Shown piece by piece: positions 25,105-33,885 of a stretch of DNA of 64,000 nucleotides. Position 1 is the first letter of the stretch, and every line of letters begins with the position of its first letter. The DNA lies in NCBI GenBank assembly GCA_039198225.1, contig JBCCTQ010000012.1, forward strand, positions 37,246 to 101,245. The letters are read 5' to 3'. The translations under genes and the position numbers were made by a program. The notes under the pieces were generated by a model, which was given only the letters and a program-made list of their open reading frames with translations, was not told the DNA's origin and ran no database searches. This stretch comes from JASJAR01 sp039198225 (GTDB lineage Bacteria; Pseudomonadota; Alphaproteobacteria; Rhodobacterales; Rhodobacteraceae).

Positions 25105-25922
25105 CAGGCGGCTCCGTCGAGGGCCGGGGCTGCGGGGTCGGCCAGAAGGGCTGCGGTGGCAGCGGCGACGTCGCTTTCCCGCATGAGGCTTTCGCCGATT
25201 AAGAAGCAGCGGGCACCGTGGCCGGCGAGGTCTTTGAGGTCATCCGGCGTTGACAACCCGCTTTCGGCGACGAGGATCCGGTCCTCCGGCACCAGCGCGG
25301 CGAGGGTGCGCGTTGTCTCAAGTGTGGTTTCGAACGTATTGAGATTGCGATTGTTTATCCCGAGAAGGGAGCTTTTCAGGGATAGAGCCCGTTCCAATTC
25401 GGCCCGGTCATGGACCTCCACGAGGACGTCCATGTCCCAGGCGAGGGCCGCCTCTTCAAGTTCTTGCGCTTGCCCGTCAGAAACCGCGGCCATGATGATC
25501 AGTATCGCATCGGCCCCCCAGGACCGGGCTTCGCTCACCTGGTAGGGATCGTAGAGAAAGTCTTTCCGTAGCACCGGAAGATCCGTAGCGGCCCGAGCAT
25601 CTATTAGGTAATCCGGCGCCCCTTGAAAGGAGGGCATGTCGGTCAGAACCGACAAGCATGTGGCACCACCTTCGGCATAGGCGCGGGCCAGGGCGGGGGG
25701 ATCGAAATCGGCGCGGATCACGCCTTTGGAGGGGCTGGCTTTCTTGATCTCGGCAATCAGACCGTAGCCAGAGCCACTTGCTGTTTTGAGTGCGGCCGCA
25801 AATCCCCGTGGTGCCTCGGCGGCCTTGGCGGCGGCCTCCAGGGCGGCGAGGGGACGGGCAGCTTTGGCCCGTGTGATCTCGTCGAGCTTATAGGCTTTGA
25901 TCTTGTCGAGGATGCTGGCCAT
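25104..25922 (-). CDS. trpC: Indole-3-glycerol phosphate synthase TrpC
   Basis: TrpC closes the indole ring in tryptophan synthesis. The 272-residue single-domain TIM barrel has the phosphate and catalytic features LIAEIKKASPSKGVIR, VLRKDFLYDPYQVSEA, LGINNRNLNTFETTLETT and VAESGLSTPDDL. It is the monofunctional form, without a fused TrpF domain. It follows trpD after a 105-bp gap holding a long palindrome and overlaps moaC at its end. Confidence 0.96.
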   Translation of the reverse strand: MASILDKIKAYKLDEITRAKAARPLAALEAAAKAAEAPRGFAAALKTASGSGYGLIAEIKKASPSKGVIRADFDPPALARAYAEGGATCLSVLTDMPSFQGAPDYLIDARAATDLPVLRKDFLYDPYQVSEARSWGADAILIIMAAVSDGQAQELEEAALAWDMDVLVEVHDRAELERALSLKSSLLGINNRNLNTFETTLETTRTLAALVPEDRILVAESGLSTPDDLKDLAGHGARCFLIGESLMRESDVAAATAALLADPAAPALDGAA

Positions 25923-25977
25923 GGGGTCTGCCTAGCCCGGGTCGGGGCGGAAGAAAAGTCTCCCGCCGGCGCGCGGC

Positions 25978-26002
25978 GCCGATTTCCGGTCCGGAAATCG
26001 GC
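25978..26002. repeat. 12-bp perfect inverted repeat in the trpD-trpC gap
   Basis: The arms GCCGATTTCCGG and CCGGAAATCGGC flank a single central base, so the transcript can form a very stable hairpin. A second imperfect inverted repeat (GGAAACGC/GCGTTTTCC) lies immediately beside it at about 26006-26024. There is no T-run, so it is not a classic terminator for the leftward operon. It may be a repetitive extragenic palindrome or an mRNA processing site. Confidence 0.75.
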
Positions 26003-26027
26003 CCGGGAAACGCTCGCGTTTTCCGTC

Positions 26028-27041
26028 TCAAGCGGAGGTGATGTGTGCCAGGGCTTCGACTTTGGCTTTTGCTTTACCGCTGTCGATGCTTTCGGCGGCA
26101 AGATTGACGCCGACCTTAAGATCGCTCGCTTTGCCGGCAATCCCGAGGGCAGCGGCCGCATTCAAAAGGACCGCGTCGCGATAGGCCGACGGCGCGCCGT
26201 CCAGAAGCGCGCGCAGAGCGTCCGCGTTCTCGGCTGGGGTCCCGCCTCTGATTGCCTCGAACGGATGGGTCGGAAGACCCGCCTCTTCGGGGTGGATCTC
26301 GCGGTCGACCACCTGGCCGTTATCGAGCACAGCGACGTCCGTAACTCCGGTGATCGTGATCTCATCGGTCCCGTCCGATCCGTGGACGACCCAGGCCCGA
26401 TCGGTGCCGAGGGCCGCCAGGGTTTCGGCCATCGGGCGGAGAAGCGCTCGGTCAAAGGCCCCCGTCAATTGCCGTTTCACGCCCGCCGGATTGGTCAAAG
26501 GCCCGAGAATATTGAAAATTGTGCGCGTTCCGAGTTCGGCCCGCACCGGCATCACATGTTTGATCGCCGGATGGTGCATCGGCGCCATCATAAACCCGAT
26601 ACCGGCCTCCACGAGGGCCCGTTCGACAATCTCGGGCCCGATCATTACCTCTACCCCAAGCTCGCCCAGTGCATCGGCCGCCCCGGATTTTGACGAAAGG
26701 TTCCGGTTGCCGTGCTTGGCCACCGGAACACCCGTGCCGGCGACGACGATGGCGGTCGCCGTCGAGATGTTGAGGGTGCCTTTCCCGTCACCGCCTGTGC
26801 CAACGATATCAATGGCACCGCTCGGCGCCCGCACGGGCACGCATTTCGCCCGCATCACCGCGGCGGCGGCGGCATATTCTTCCACGGTCTCCCCGCGGGT
26901 CCGGAGAGCCATCAAGAACCCGCCGATCTGAGCCGGTGTCGCCTCGCCTTCAAAGAGTATGCCAAACGCGGTTTCTGCCTCTTCTCGGCTCAAAGGCCGT
27001 TCGGCGGCAGCGGCGATCAAGGGCCTTAACGCGTTGCTCAC
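26028..27041 (-). CDS. trpD: Anthranilate phosphoribosyltransferase TrpD
   Basis: TrpD transfers phosphoribose from PRPP to anthranilate. The chosen GTG start at 27039-27041 overlaps the trpG stop (GTGA) and gives 337 residues beginning SNALRPLIAAAAERPLSREE; the same frame is open further upstream but only as antisense-like sequence within trpG. PRPP-binding GTGGDGKGTLNISTATAIV, KHGNRNLSSKSGAADALEEL-type (here ADALGELGV) and NPAGVKRQLTGAF are conserved. Confidence 0.95.
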   Translation of the reverse strand: MSNALRPLIAAAAERPLSREEAETAFGILFEGEATPAQIGGFLMALRTRGETVEEYAAAAAVMRAKCVPVRAPSGAIDIVGTGGDGKGTLNISTATAIVVAGTGVPVAKHGNRNLSSKSGAADALGELGVEVMIGPEIVERALVEAGIGFMMAPMHHPAIKHVMPVRAELGTRTIFNILGPLTNPAGVKRQLTGAFDRALLRPMAETLAALGTDRAWVVHGSDGTDEITITGVTDVAVLDNGQVVDREIHPEEAGLPTHPFEAIRGGTPAENADALRALLDGAPSAYRDAVLLNAAAALGIAGKASDLKVGVNLAAESIDSGKAKAKVEALAHITSA

Positions 27042-27619
27042 GCGGGCACCGGGAGCCGGTCGAGGAAGGTTTTGAGCATGGCGTGGCCGTGCTCGGACGC
27101 AATCGATTCGGGGTGAAATTGCACGCCTTCTGAAGGGAAAGCCCTGTGCCGGAGCCCCATGATCGTCCCATCTTCGAGCCAGGCGGTCACGTCGAGGTCG
27201 GCCGGAAGGTTCTCCCGTTCTACCACCAGGGAATGATAGCGGGTGGCCGACAGGGGTGAGGGGAGATCCTGGAAGACACCTGAGCCGCCGTGGAGAATGC
27301 GACCGGGTTTGCCGTGGACGATCTCGCCCGCTCCGACCACCTTGCCTCCGAAGGCCTCGCCGATCGCCTGGTGGCCGAGACACACGCCGAGAAGCGGGAT
27401 TTTGGCTTCCGCGGCGGCCCTCACCAGGGGCACGCAGATGCCGGCCCGAGCGGGGTCGCAAGGTCCCGGCGAGAGGACAATGCCCCGGGGACGCAATCCA
27501 AGCGCATCGGCCACGCTCAATTCGTCGTTTCGGCGGACCAGCGTCTCCGAGCCGAGCTCGCCCAGAAAATGCACCAGATTGAAGGTAAAACTGTCGTAAT
27601 TGTCGATAAGCAGCAGCAT
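27038..27619 (-). CDS. trpG: Anthranilate synthase glutamine amidotransferase component TrpG
   Basis: TrpG supplies ammonia from glutamine to TrpE for anthranilate synthesis. The 193-residue class I amidotransferase has the catalytic Cys in LLGVCLGHQAIGEAFGG and the His-Glu pair in VQFHPESIASEHG. The ATG at 27619 gives the canonical LLLIDNYDSFTFNLVHFL start. Its partner gene trpE lies about 5 kb away at 32.4-33.9 kb, separated by yibQ-like, hisH, hisB and SIS genes. Confidence 0.96.
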   Translation of the reverse strand: MLLLIDNYDSFTFNLVHFLGELGSETLVRRNDELSVADALGLRPRGIVLSPGPCDPARAGICVPLVRAAAEAKIPLLGVCLGHQAIGEAFGGKVVGAGEIVHGKPGRILHGGSGVFQDLPSPLSATRYHSLVVERENLPADLDVTAWLEDGTIMGLRHRAFPSEGVQFHPESIASEHGHAMLKTFLDRLPVPA

Positions 27620-27777
27620 GTTGCCCGGTTTCAGAAAAAGGTGGGACCGCAGCCCACGGTGGCGTATACTTCTCTGCGAGGTTCGGGCGATCGTCAATAT
27701 TCGGTTAAACCGAACCCGGGACGAGGCAGAAGCCCTGGCGAGAATGCTAGGATGTGAAATCTGAGCGGAGGTCCACC

Positions 27778-29919
27778 TTGGCGGGCGGTATGTTTAGCAG
27801 GCGACAGCGGGAAAGTCTGAAATCAACCGTGTGGGGCGGCGCCTGGGGCGTTGTCGTGGGGGGCGCGATCATCGCGGTCTCGAGCCAGTTGGCCGCACGG
27901 CACGAGCTTTTGCTGCCCCAACCCGAAGCGCGGGCGGTTGAAACGCCCGCTGGCACAGAATTCGACCAGGCCCGACCGGAAACCGATCCGGCCGTGCCGG
28001 GCGAGGAAACCGTGCCCGCGGCCGACATCGCCGCCGTGACCCCGTCGACGCCGGCGACCCAAGACATGTCGCCCTTGCTCGACACCCAACCGGCCGCGGC
28101 GCCCGAACCGGTCTATGCCGGACCCGTTTCGCCCGACCGGCCCGAAGTGCCCGCCCAAGCCGGGATCCGCTTGACCGACCGTCTGGGGCTGAGGCCAGAG
28201 GTCAGCGGAGCGCCCGAAGCTGCCGCTCCCTTGCCGCCGGGTATCGAGCGGCCCGTCGCTGTCTCCCGCGACGTACCAGCGCCTCCGGTCCGCGAGCCGG
28301 CCCAGAAAACGGCGTCCAACGCCCCCAATCCCGCGCCCGACGCGGAGCGCGAGAATGGCCTAGGCGGAGAGCCGCAAAATGCCGCTTTGGCCGGATCCGG
28401 CTATTCGGGCCTTGCCGATACAACCGCGCCGGCTGACCAGGATCTTGCGGTTAATCAGCCCGTCGGCGAGGGCATGGCGAGCGACAGCGTAGCTGAGACG
28501 ACAGAAGCCGATGACCTAGCCGCCGAAGAGGCCTCGCCTCCCATGGAGACGGCCGACGGCACAGTCGCGGAGCAAGAAACCGCGCCAGAGATCGAGACTG
28601 CCGCCAAACCCGAAGAGACGCCGATGCCCCAGGTGGTGGAACTCGCACCTGCGCCCGTCGCACCCGCCATCGCCGGCGACACGGAGACCGCCCTAAATGA
28701 CGGTGTCGCGCAAATTCCGAACGGTGAAGCCCCAAGCGACGCCGCGCCCGCACCGGCCCCGCAATTGACCCAAAGCATAGCCGGGGCTCCGGCGGCCGAC
28801 ATCTCAAGCGAGGCCGAAGCGGGAATTACCCTGGCCGAAGCGGACACGGCACTTCCATCCCTTTCGGTCCCAAGGGCACCTAGTGGCGAGACGGGGCGCC
28901 CGCTCGCCCCACGTCTCACCGATGTTGCCACGGTCCCGGAATTGCCGGCATCCGGGCCAGGGCCTTCCGACGTTGCCACCGAAGAGCCCCGGCGGATTGG
29001 ATTGGAAGAGCCTGAGCCAGAGGAAAGCTTCGAGATCGCCCAGGCCCCCACGGCCGATGCGGCCCTTCCAGGCGTTCCCGCCGCGCAGATTGGTCAACGG
29101 AGCCAAGATTTGCCGGGCCAAGCCAGCGGGGCGGCGCCCGCAATGGCAAAGGCGGCCCTCGTTGAAAACCGCCGGAGCTTTGATGCGGCCACCGAAGGCG
29201 CCCGCCTCGCAGTGATACTTGTCCATGAAAGTGCGGCCCCCCCGGATCCGGCCGAGATCGGAGATCTTCCGGGCGAGGTGAGCTTTGCCGTTGATGCCGG
29301 TTCAGCCAATGCGGCGGCCATCGCATCGGCCTACCGCACCCAGGGCCGCGAAGTGGTTATGATCCCGTCGATCCCCGTTGGCGCCCGGGCCCAAGATGTG
29401 GAGGTCGCGCTCCAGGCCAATCTTCAAAATGTCGACGCCGCGGTGGCGGTGATCGATGTGGACGGGCGGTTCCAAAACGACCGCGAGGCCGTCGGCCAGG
29501 TGGTGGCCGTTCTTGTCGATACGGGCCATGGGCTTGTCACGGCCCAGCAGGGGCTTGACACAGCCGGACGGATCGCCGGCCGATTTGGCGTGCCAGCAGC
29601 GCTTATATTTGGCGATCTCGGCGACGCCGGAGACGCGCGGGCCGTGGGTCGAGCCCTCGACCGGATCGCATTTCGCGCCCGCCAGGAAGAGGGGATTATC
29701 CTTCTCGGCCGGGCCGATAGCGCAGCCTATGAGGGGATCGAGACCTGGATGGGAAGCCGCCAGGCCGAGGGTCTGACGTTGGCGCCGGTCTCTGCGGTCA
29801 TTGCGCCGGATGTCGGTGCGGATATGGGCGCGATGGAGGGCGAAGCGGCCGCTGAAGCTCCCACCACCGAACGGCGGTTGCCCCAGGTGCGCGCCGTCCC
29901 TGACAGCCGGTCGAACTAG
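27778..29919 (+). CDS. YibQ/DUF610-type divergent polysaccharide deacetylase with long disordered linker
   Basis: The protein has an N-terminal anchor (GGAWGVVVGGAIIAVSSQLA), then about 430 residues of Ala/Pro/Glu-rich low-complexity sequence, and a C-terminal domain from LAVILVHESAAPPDP to the end. The C-terminal segments AVAVIDVDGRFQNDREAVGQ, GHGLVTAQQGLDTA and RIAFRARQEEGIILLG match the YibQ family related to polysaccharide deacetylases. The usual N-terminal Asp-Asp of that fold is not evident (ILVHES), so catalysis is doubtful. The start chosen is TTG at 27778, behind a perfect GGAGGT; an upstream GTG at 27754 is possible. A periplasmic, membrane-anchored envelope role is inferred. Confidence 0.7.
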   Translation: MAGGMFSRRQRESLKSTVWGGAWGVVVGGAIIAVSSQLAARHELLLPQPEARAVETPAGTEFDQARPETDPAVPGEETVPAADIAAVTPSTPATQDMSPLLDTQPAAAPEPVYAGPVSPDRPEVPAQAGIRLTDRLGLRPEVSGAPEAAAPLPPGIERPVAVSRDVPAPPVREPAQKTASNAPNPAPDAERENGLGGEPQNAALAGSGYSGLADTTAPADQDLAVNQPVGEGMASDSVAETTEADDLAAEEASPPMETADGTVAEQETAPEIETAAKPEETPMPQVVELAPAPVAPAIAGDTETALNDGVAQIPNGEAPSDAAPAPAPQLTQSIAGAPAADISSEAEAGITLAEADTALPSLSVPRAPSGETGRPLAPRLTDVATVPELPASGPGPSDVATEEPRRIGLEEPEPEESFEIAQAPTADAALPGVPAAQIGQRSQDLPGQASGAAPAMAKAALVENRRSFDAATEGARLAVILVHESAAPPDPAEIGDLPGEVSFAVDAGSANAAAIASAYRTQGREVVMIPSIPVGARAQDVEVALQANLQNVDAAVAVIDVDGRFQNDREAVGQVVAVLVDTGHGLVTAQQGLDTAGRIAGRFGVPAALIFGDLGDAGDARAVGRALDRIAFRARQEEGIILLGRADSAAYEGIETWMGSRQAEGLTLAPVSAVIAPDVGADMGAMEGEAAAEAPTTERRLPQVRAVPDSRSN

Positions 29920-29939
29920 GCCATCGGCCTTTCGATCCC

Positions 29940-30575
29940 CTAGGGCCGCCAGGCGAGGAAATTCCCGATCATCCGGAGCCCTGTTGCCTGGCTTTTTTCG
30001 GGGTGAAACTGGGTGCCCACCACGGGCCCGTCGCCGACAATTGCCGTGACCTTGCCGCCATAATCGGCATGGGCCAACTCGTCGCCCGACCGGTCGCATT
30101 CGAACCGATAGGAATGGACAAAATAGGCGTGATCGCCCGTTTTTACCCCGTCGAGCACCGGGTGGGCGCGGTCGACCACCAAATCATTCCACCCCATATG
30201 GGGGATTTTGAGCCCGGGCGCGGCTGGGATGCGGCGCACACGGCCGGGGATCCAGCCGAGCCCAGGCGTGTCATCGAATTCCTCACCAAGGCTGGCCAGA
30301 AGCTGCATGCCGACGCAGATCCCAAAGAACGGCACCGCCCGGTTCCGGACCGCCTCTGTCAGCGCTTCGGAAAGCCCGTCGGCACCGTTGAGCGCGGCCA
30401 TGCACGCTGGAAATGCCCCGTCGCCCGGCAAGACGATGCGCTCGGCCCGGGCCACGTCTTCTACTTTGTCAGAGACGACGACAGGCCCGGCACCTCGCTC
30501 GGCTGCCATTTTCTGAAACGCCTTCTCGGCCGAGTGAAGGTTCCCCGGCGTGGCACTCACAATCACGCACACCAT
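29940..30575 (-). CDS. hisH: Imidazole glycerol phosphate synthase glutaminase subunit HisH
   Basis: HisH releases ammonia from glutamine for HisF in histidine synthesis. The 211-residue protein has the nucleophile in FFGICVGMQLLASLGEEF and the His-Glu pair in GTQFHPEKSQ. The ATG at 30575 lies 4 bases after the hisB stop; the longer open frame upstream is antisense-like sequence over hisB. It is the last gene of its operon: no hisA or hisF follows, and the next gene is convergent only 20 bp away. Confidence 0.95.
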   Translation of the reverse strand: MVCVIVSATPGNLHSAEKAFQKMAAERGAGPVVVSDKVEDVARAERIVLPGDGAFPACMAALNGADGLSEALTEAVRNRAVPFFGICVGMQLLASLGEEFDDTPGLGWIPGRVRRIPAAPGLKIPHMGWNDLVVDRAHPVLDGVKTGDHAYFVHSYRFECDRSGDELAHADYGGKVTAIVGDGPVVGTQFHPEKSQATGLRMIGNFLAWRP

Positions 30576-30579
30576 GGGC

Positions 30580-31167
30580 TTAGAGCGTTCCCTTGGTCGA
30601 GGGGACGGCGCCCGCGCGCCTCGGATCGGGGTCGACCGCATCCCGGAGCGCCCGCGCCACCGCTTTGAAGCTCGCTTCGGCGATATGGTGGCTGTTGATC
30701 CCGCGGATCCCGTCGACATGGAGTGTGATCCCGCCATGGGTCGAGAGCGCCTGGAAAAACTCGCGCACAAGCTCGGTGTCGAACGTGCCGATTTTCGCAG
30801 CCGTCATGTCGACATGCCAGGCCAGATAGGGCCGGCCTGAAAGATCAAGGGCGGCGCGCACCAGCGTGTCATCCATTGGCAAATGGCAGGCGCCATACCG
30901 GCGGATCCCCCGCTTGTCGCCCAGGGCTTGGGTGAGCGCTTGACCCAAGGCAATGCCGGTATCTTCCACCGTGTGGTGGTCGTCGATATGCGTGTCGCCT
31001 TCGGCCCGGAGCGTAATGTCGATCAGGCTGTGGCGAGAGAGCTGGTCGAGCATATGGTCAAAAAAGCCGATGCCGGTGGCGAGATCGGCCTTGCCGGTCC
31101 CGTCAAGGTCGAGGGCGACGTCAATTTTGGTCTCGGCGGTCCGCCGTGTGAGCTTTGCCTGGCGCAT
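30580..31167 (-). CDS. hisB: Imidazoleglycerol-phosphate dehydratase HisB
   Basis: HisB dehydrates imidazoleglycerol phosphate in histidine synthesis using two manganese ions. The 195-residue protein is the monofunctional type, without a phosphatase domain. It carries the metal motifs FFDHMLDQLSRHSLID, DDHHTVEDTGIALGQAL and INSHHIAEASFKAVARAL. The start at 31165-31167 fits the family; the upstream open frame is rejected. The 118-bp gap to the SIS gene contains a GC palindrome at 31259-31274. Confidence 0.95.
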   Translation of the reverse strand: MRQAKLTRRTAETKIDVALDLDGTGKADLATGIGFFDHMLDQLSRHSLIDITLRAEGDTHIDDHHTVEDTGIALGQALTQALGDKRGIRRYGACHLPMDDTLVRAALDLSGRPYLAWHVDMTAAKIGTFDTELVREFFQALSTHGGITLHVDGIRGINSHHIAEASFKAVARALRDAVDPDPRRAGAVPSTKGTL

Positions 31168-31285
31168 CTTCGTCTCCTGGGGCGCGAAGGGCTCTATAGG
31201 GGGCGGCGGCGCAGGTTCCAACCGGGGCCTAGGGCGAACGGGGCCGTTTGCGGCTTTTCCGCCGCGCGCGGCGGCCTCGGGGGCG

Positions 31286-32308
31286 TCACTCGGTGCGGGT
31301 GACTTTCGACAAGGTGCTCGGCCGGTCGGGATCATAACCAAGGGCGAGGGCCACGCTATGGATGACCGGATAGAGCGCATACAGCAAAAGCGCTGCTTTT
31401 GCAGGCGGGGTGAGGTCGGCGCCCTCCAACTCGGCAGCTCCGATCCGAAAGACCCGCGCGCCCTCGGCCTGGAACCGCGCTTCTGCGGCGTCGAGGCTGG
31501 CATGGCTCGGCCCATGGTCGAGGTCGAGGACGAGGACCATCATCGGTCGGATCGAGAGTTGGAGTGGCCCGTGGAGGACTTCGGAGGCCGAATAGGCTTC
31601 GGCATGAAGGGCGGCGGTCTCTTTGAGTTTGAGCGCGATCTCTTGGGCAAGACCGTAGCCTTCCTGGCGTCCGAGAACATAGATGTGCTCGGCGTCTTGG
31701 AGGGCGCCGACCAATGTGTCAGACCCCGGTAAGGGGGCCAGGGGCGCCTCAAAGTGCCGGATGGCGGCGTCCCGCTCGGCATGGGCGTCAGGATCGAGCG
31801 CGGTGAGGAGGGCGAGACCGGCACCAATGGCCCCGAGGACCGTTTTCGTCGCAGGGACCGCGCGTTCTTCTCCGGCTCCGATGGGCAAAACCACGTCAGC
31901 GGCTTGGCCCACAGGGCTTTGGGGCGCATTGGTGATCGCCACCGATCGACCTCCGCCTTTAACACAGGCCACCAGGTCATCGCTCCGTCCGGATTGGGAG
32001 ACGGCCAAGGCCAAGGCGTTTTCCATGGCGAGCCCTCCGCCGAGGGAAAAGACCGAGGGAGGCAGGCTTGTGACGGGGATCTTGAGGCGGCGCATATAGG
32101 CATAGGCCAAGATCAGCGCGGCCGCATCCGAAGATCCTCGGGCAAAGGTATAGATTGCTTGGGGCCGGTCCATGGGCGCCAAGGACTGGGCCGCGGCGCG
32201 GGCAAAGACCGTGGCCCCTTCGGCCATCTCGCGGGCCATGTATTGGCCGGGGCCGGTCATGGGACGGGCCTGCCGTGGGACATCCGCGCCCGGATCAGGC
32301 AAGTGCAC
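31286..32308 (-). CDS. SIS-domain sugar isomerase/deaminase (AgaS/NagB-II-like)
   Basis: Two SIS (sugar isomerase) domains are visible: IYTFARGSSDAAALILAYA with the AVSQSGRSDDLVACVKGG serine-rich phosphosugar loop in the first, and IYVLGRQEGYGLAQEIALKL with ASEVLHGPLQLS in the second. This layout matches glucosamine-6-phosphate deaminase type II/AgaS proteins that convert amino-sugar phosphates. No glutaminase domain is present, so it is not GlmS. The start is uncertain: GTG at 32308, or ATG about 16 codons later. It lies between trpE and hisB with no sugar genes nearby, so the substrate is open. Confidence 0.75.
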   Translation of the reverse strand: MHLPDPGADVPRQARPMTGPGQYMAREMAEGATVFARAAAQSLAPMDRPQAIYTFARGSSDAAALILAYAYMRRLKIPVTSLPPSVFSLGGGLAMENALALAVSQSGRSDDLVACVKGGGRSVAITNAPQSPVGQAADVVLPIGAGEERAVPATKTVLGAIGAGLALLTALDPDAHAERDAAIRHFEAPLAPLPGSDTLVGALQDAEHIYVLGRQEGYGLAQEIALKLKETAALHAEAYSASEVLHGPLQLSIRPMMVLVLDLDHGPSHASLDAAEARFQAEGARVFRIGAAELEGADLTPPAKAALLLYALYPVIHSVALALGYDPDRPSTLSKVTRTE

Positions 32309-32370
32309 CGCAAAAGAACCGCTTCGTTCATGTCACCCCGCTCCGTTTTGAGCCGCATTGGGCGTTTGGC

Positions 32371-33885
32371 CTAGCGATTGCCCCCATCGACGAACCGCGC
32401 CGCATCGGCTGCGGCGGCCCGGATGGCTTTGGCCTTGTTCACCGTTTCCTGGAATTCCGCTTCCGGGTCGCTGTCCCAGACCACGCCACCACCAGCCTGG
32501 ATGTAAAGCCCGCCGTCTTTGATGAGCGCGGTGCGAAGCGCGATGCACATGTCCATGTCTCCGCGCGCCGAGAAATACCCCACGCCGCCGCCGTAGACCC
32601 CTCGCTTTTCGGGTTCGAGCTCGTCGATGATCTCCATCGCCCGGACCTTGGGCGCGCCGGAGACTGTGCCTGCGGGAAGGCCCGCAAGAAGGGCCGATAG
32701 GGCGTCTTCGTCGTCCGAAAGCTCGCCCACTACGTTCGAAACGATATGCATCACGTGAGAGTAATGCTCGACGACGAATTCCTCGGTTGGCTTTACCGTG
32801 CCGATCTTGGCCACGCGCCCCACATCGTTTCGCCCGAGATCGAGAAGCATGAGATGCTCGGCGCATTCCTTCTCGTCGCCCAGAAGGTCGGCCTCGAAGG
32901 CCCGGTCTTCTTCCGTGGTGGCGCCCCGGGGCCGGGTGCCCGCGATGGGCCGGATAGTGACCTCGCCGTCCATCACGCGCACCAGAATTTCGGGGCTCGC
33001 ACCCACCACCTGAAACCCACCGAAATCGAAAAAGAACATGAAGGGCGACGGGTTCGTCCGCCGGAGCGAGCGGTAAAGCGAAAAGGGCGGCAGCGGAAAG
33101 TCCTGGCGCCAGCGCTGGGAGGGGACGACTTGGAAGATATCGCCCGCCCGGATGTAATCGCGCGCCGTCTCGATGGCGGCGAGGTAATCCTCCTTTGCGA
33201 AATTCGAGACCGGTTGGGCGTCTTCAGCGGCCCCGCCAAGCATCCGCCCGGTGCCGGGAAGCGGTCGGTCAAGATCGCGGATCGCATCCATCACCCGTTC
33301 GGCGGCCTGGGCGTAGGCAGCTTTCGCCGAAAGCCCCGAACCCGTCCAGGCCGGCGCGATCACGATGACTTCGCCTTTGACCCCGTCGAGCACCGCGACC
33401 ACCGAGGGTCTGAGCATCACCGCATCGGGAATGCCGATCGGGTCTGGGTTGATGTGGGGTAGGCGCTCGACCAGGCGGATCATGTCGTAGCCGAGATAGC
33501 CAAAAAGCCCGGCCGAGGCGGCGGGGAGATCGGCCGGGAGGTCGATCCGGCTTTCGGCGATCAGTGCCCTCAGCGTGTCAAGCGGGCTGCCGACCAGGGG
33601 CTCGAAACTGTCACGGTCAAACCGAGCCTGGCGGTTGATCCGCGATGTCTCGCCCCGGCACTCCCAAACGAGGTCCGGTTTGAACCCAATGATCGAGTAG
33701 CGCCCCCGCACTTCGCCGCCGGTGACGCTTTCAAGGAGGAACGCGTCGCGCTGGCCCCCGGCGAGTTTCAGCATCAAAGACACCGGCGTGTCGAGATCAG
33801 CGGCGAGGCGCGCAAAGACCACTTGGTTCTCGCCTGCCTCATAGCCCCCTGCAAAGGCGGCATATTCGGGGAGGATCTCGGCCAT
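32371..33885 (-). CDS. trpE: Anthranilate synthase component I TrpE
   Basis: TrpE aminates chorismate to anthranilate and is usually feedback-inhibited by tryptophan. The 504-residue protein has the N-terminal regulatory part with LLESVTGGEVRGRYSIIG, including the LLES tryptophan-binding motif, and the catalytic domain with RPIAGTRPRGATTEEDRAFE, DLGRNDVGRVAKIGTV and AGTVSGAPKVRAMEIIDELE. Its ATG overlaps the stop of the PpiD-like gene (TGATG). No leader peptide is apparent because the gene is coupled to ppiD rather than preceded by a long leader. Confidence 0.96.
   Translation of the reverse strand: MAEILPEYAAFAGGYEAGENQVVFARLAADLDTPVSLMLKLAGGQRDAFLLESVTGGEVRGRYSIIGFKPDLVWECRGETSRINRQARFDRDSFEPLVGSPLDTLRALIAESRIDLPADLPAASAGLFGYLGYDMIRLVERLPHINPDPIGIPDAVMLRPSVVAVLDGVKGEVIVIAPAWTGSGLSAKAAYAQAAERVMDAIRDLDRPLPGTGRMLGGAAEDAQPVSNFAKEDYLAAIETARDYIRAGDIFQVVPSQRWRQDFPLPPFSLYRSLRRTNPSPFMFFFDFGGFQVVGASPEILVRVMDGEVTIRPIAGTRPRGATTEEDRAFEADLLGDEKECAEHLMLLDLGRNDVGRVAKIGTVKPTEEFVVEHYSHVMHIVSNVVGELSDDEDALSALLAGLPAGTVSGAPKVRAMEIIDELEPEKRGVYGGGVGYFSARGDMDMCIALRTALIKDGGLYIQAGGGVVWDSDPEAEFQETVNKAKAIRAAAADAARFVDGGNR

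Noticed and set aside
27041..27461. N-terminal extension of TrpD into trpG
   Set aside because: The extension is Arg/Pro-rich out-of-frame sequence of trpG. The GTGA overlap gives the normal TrpD start.
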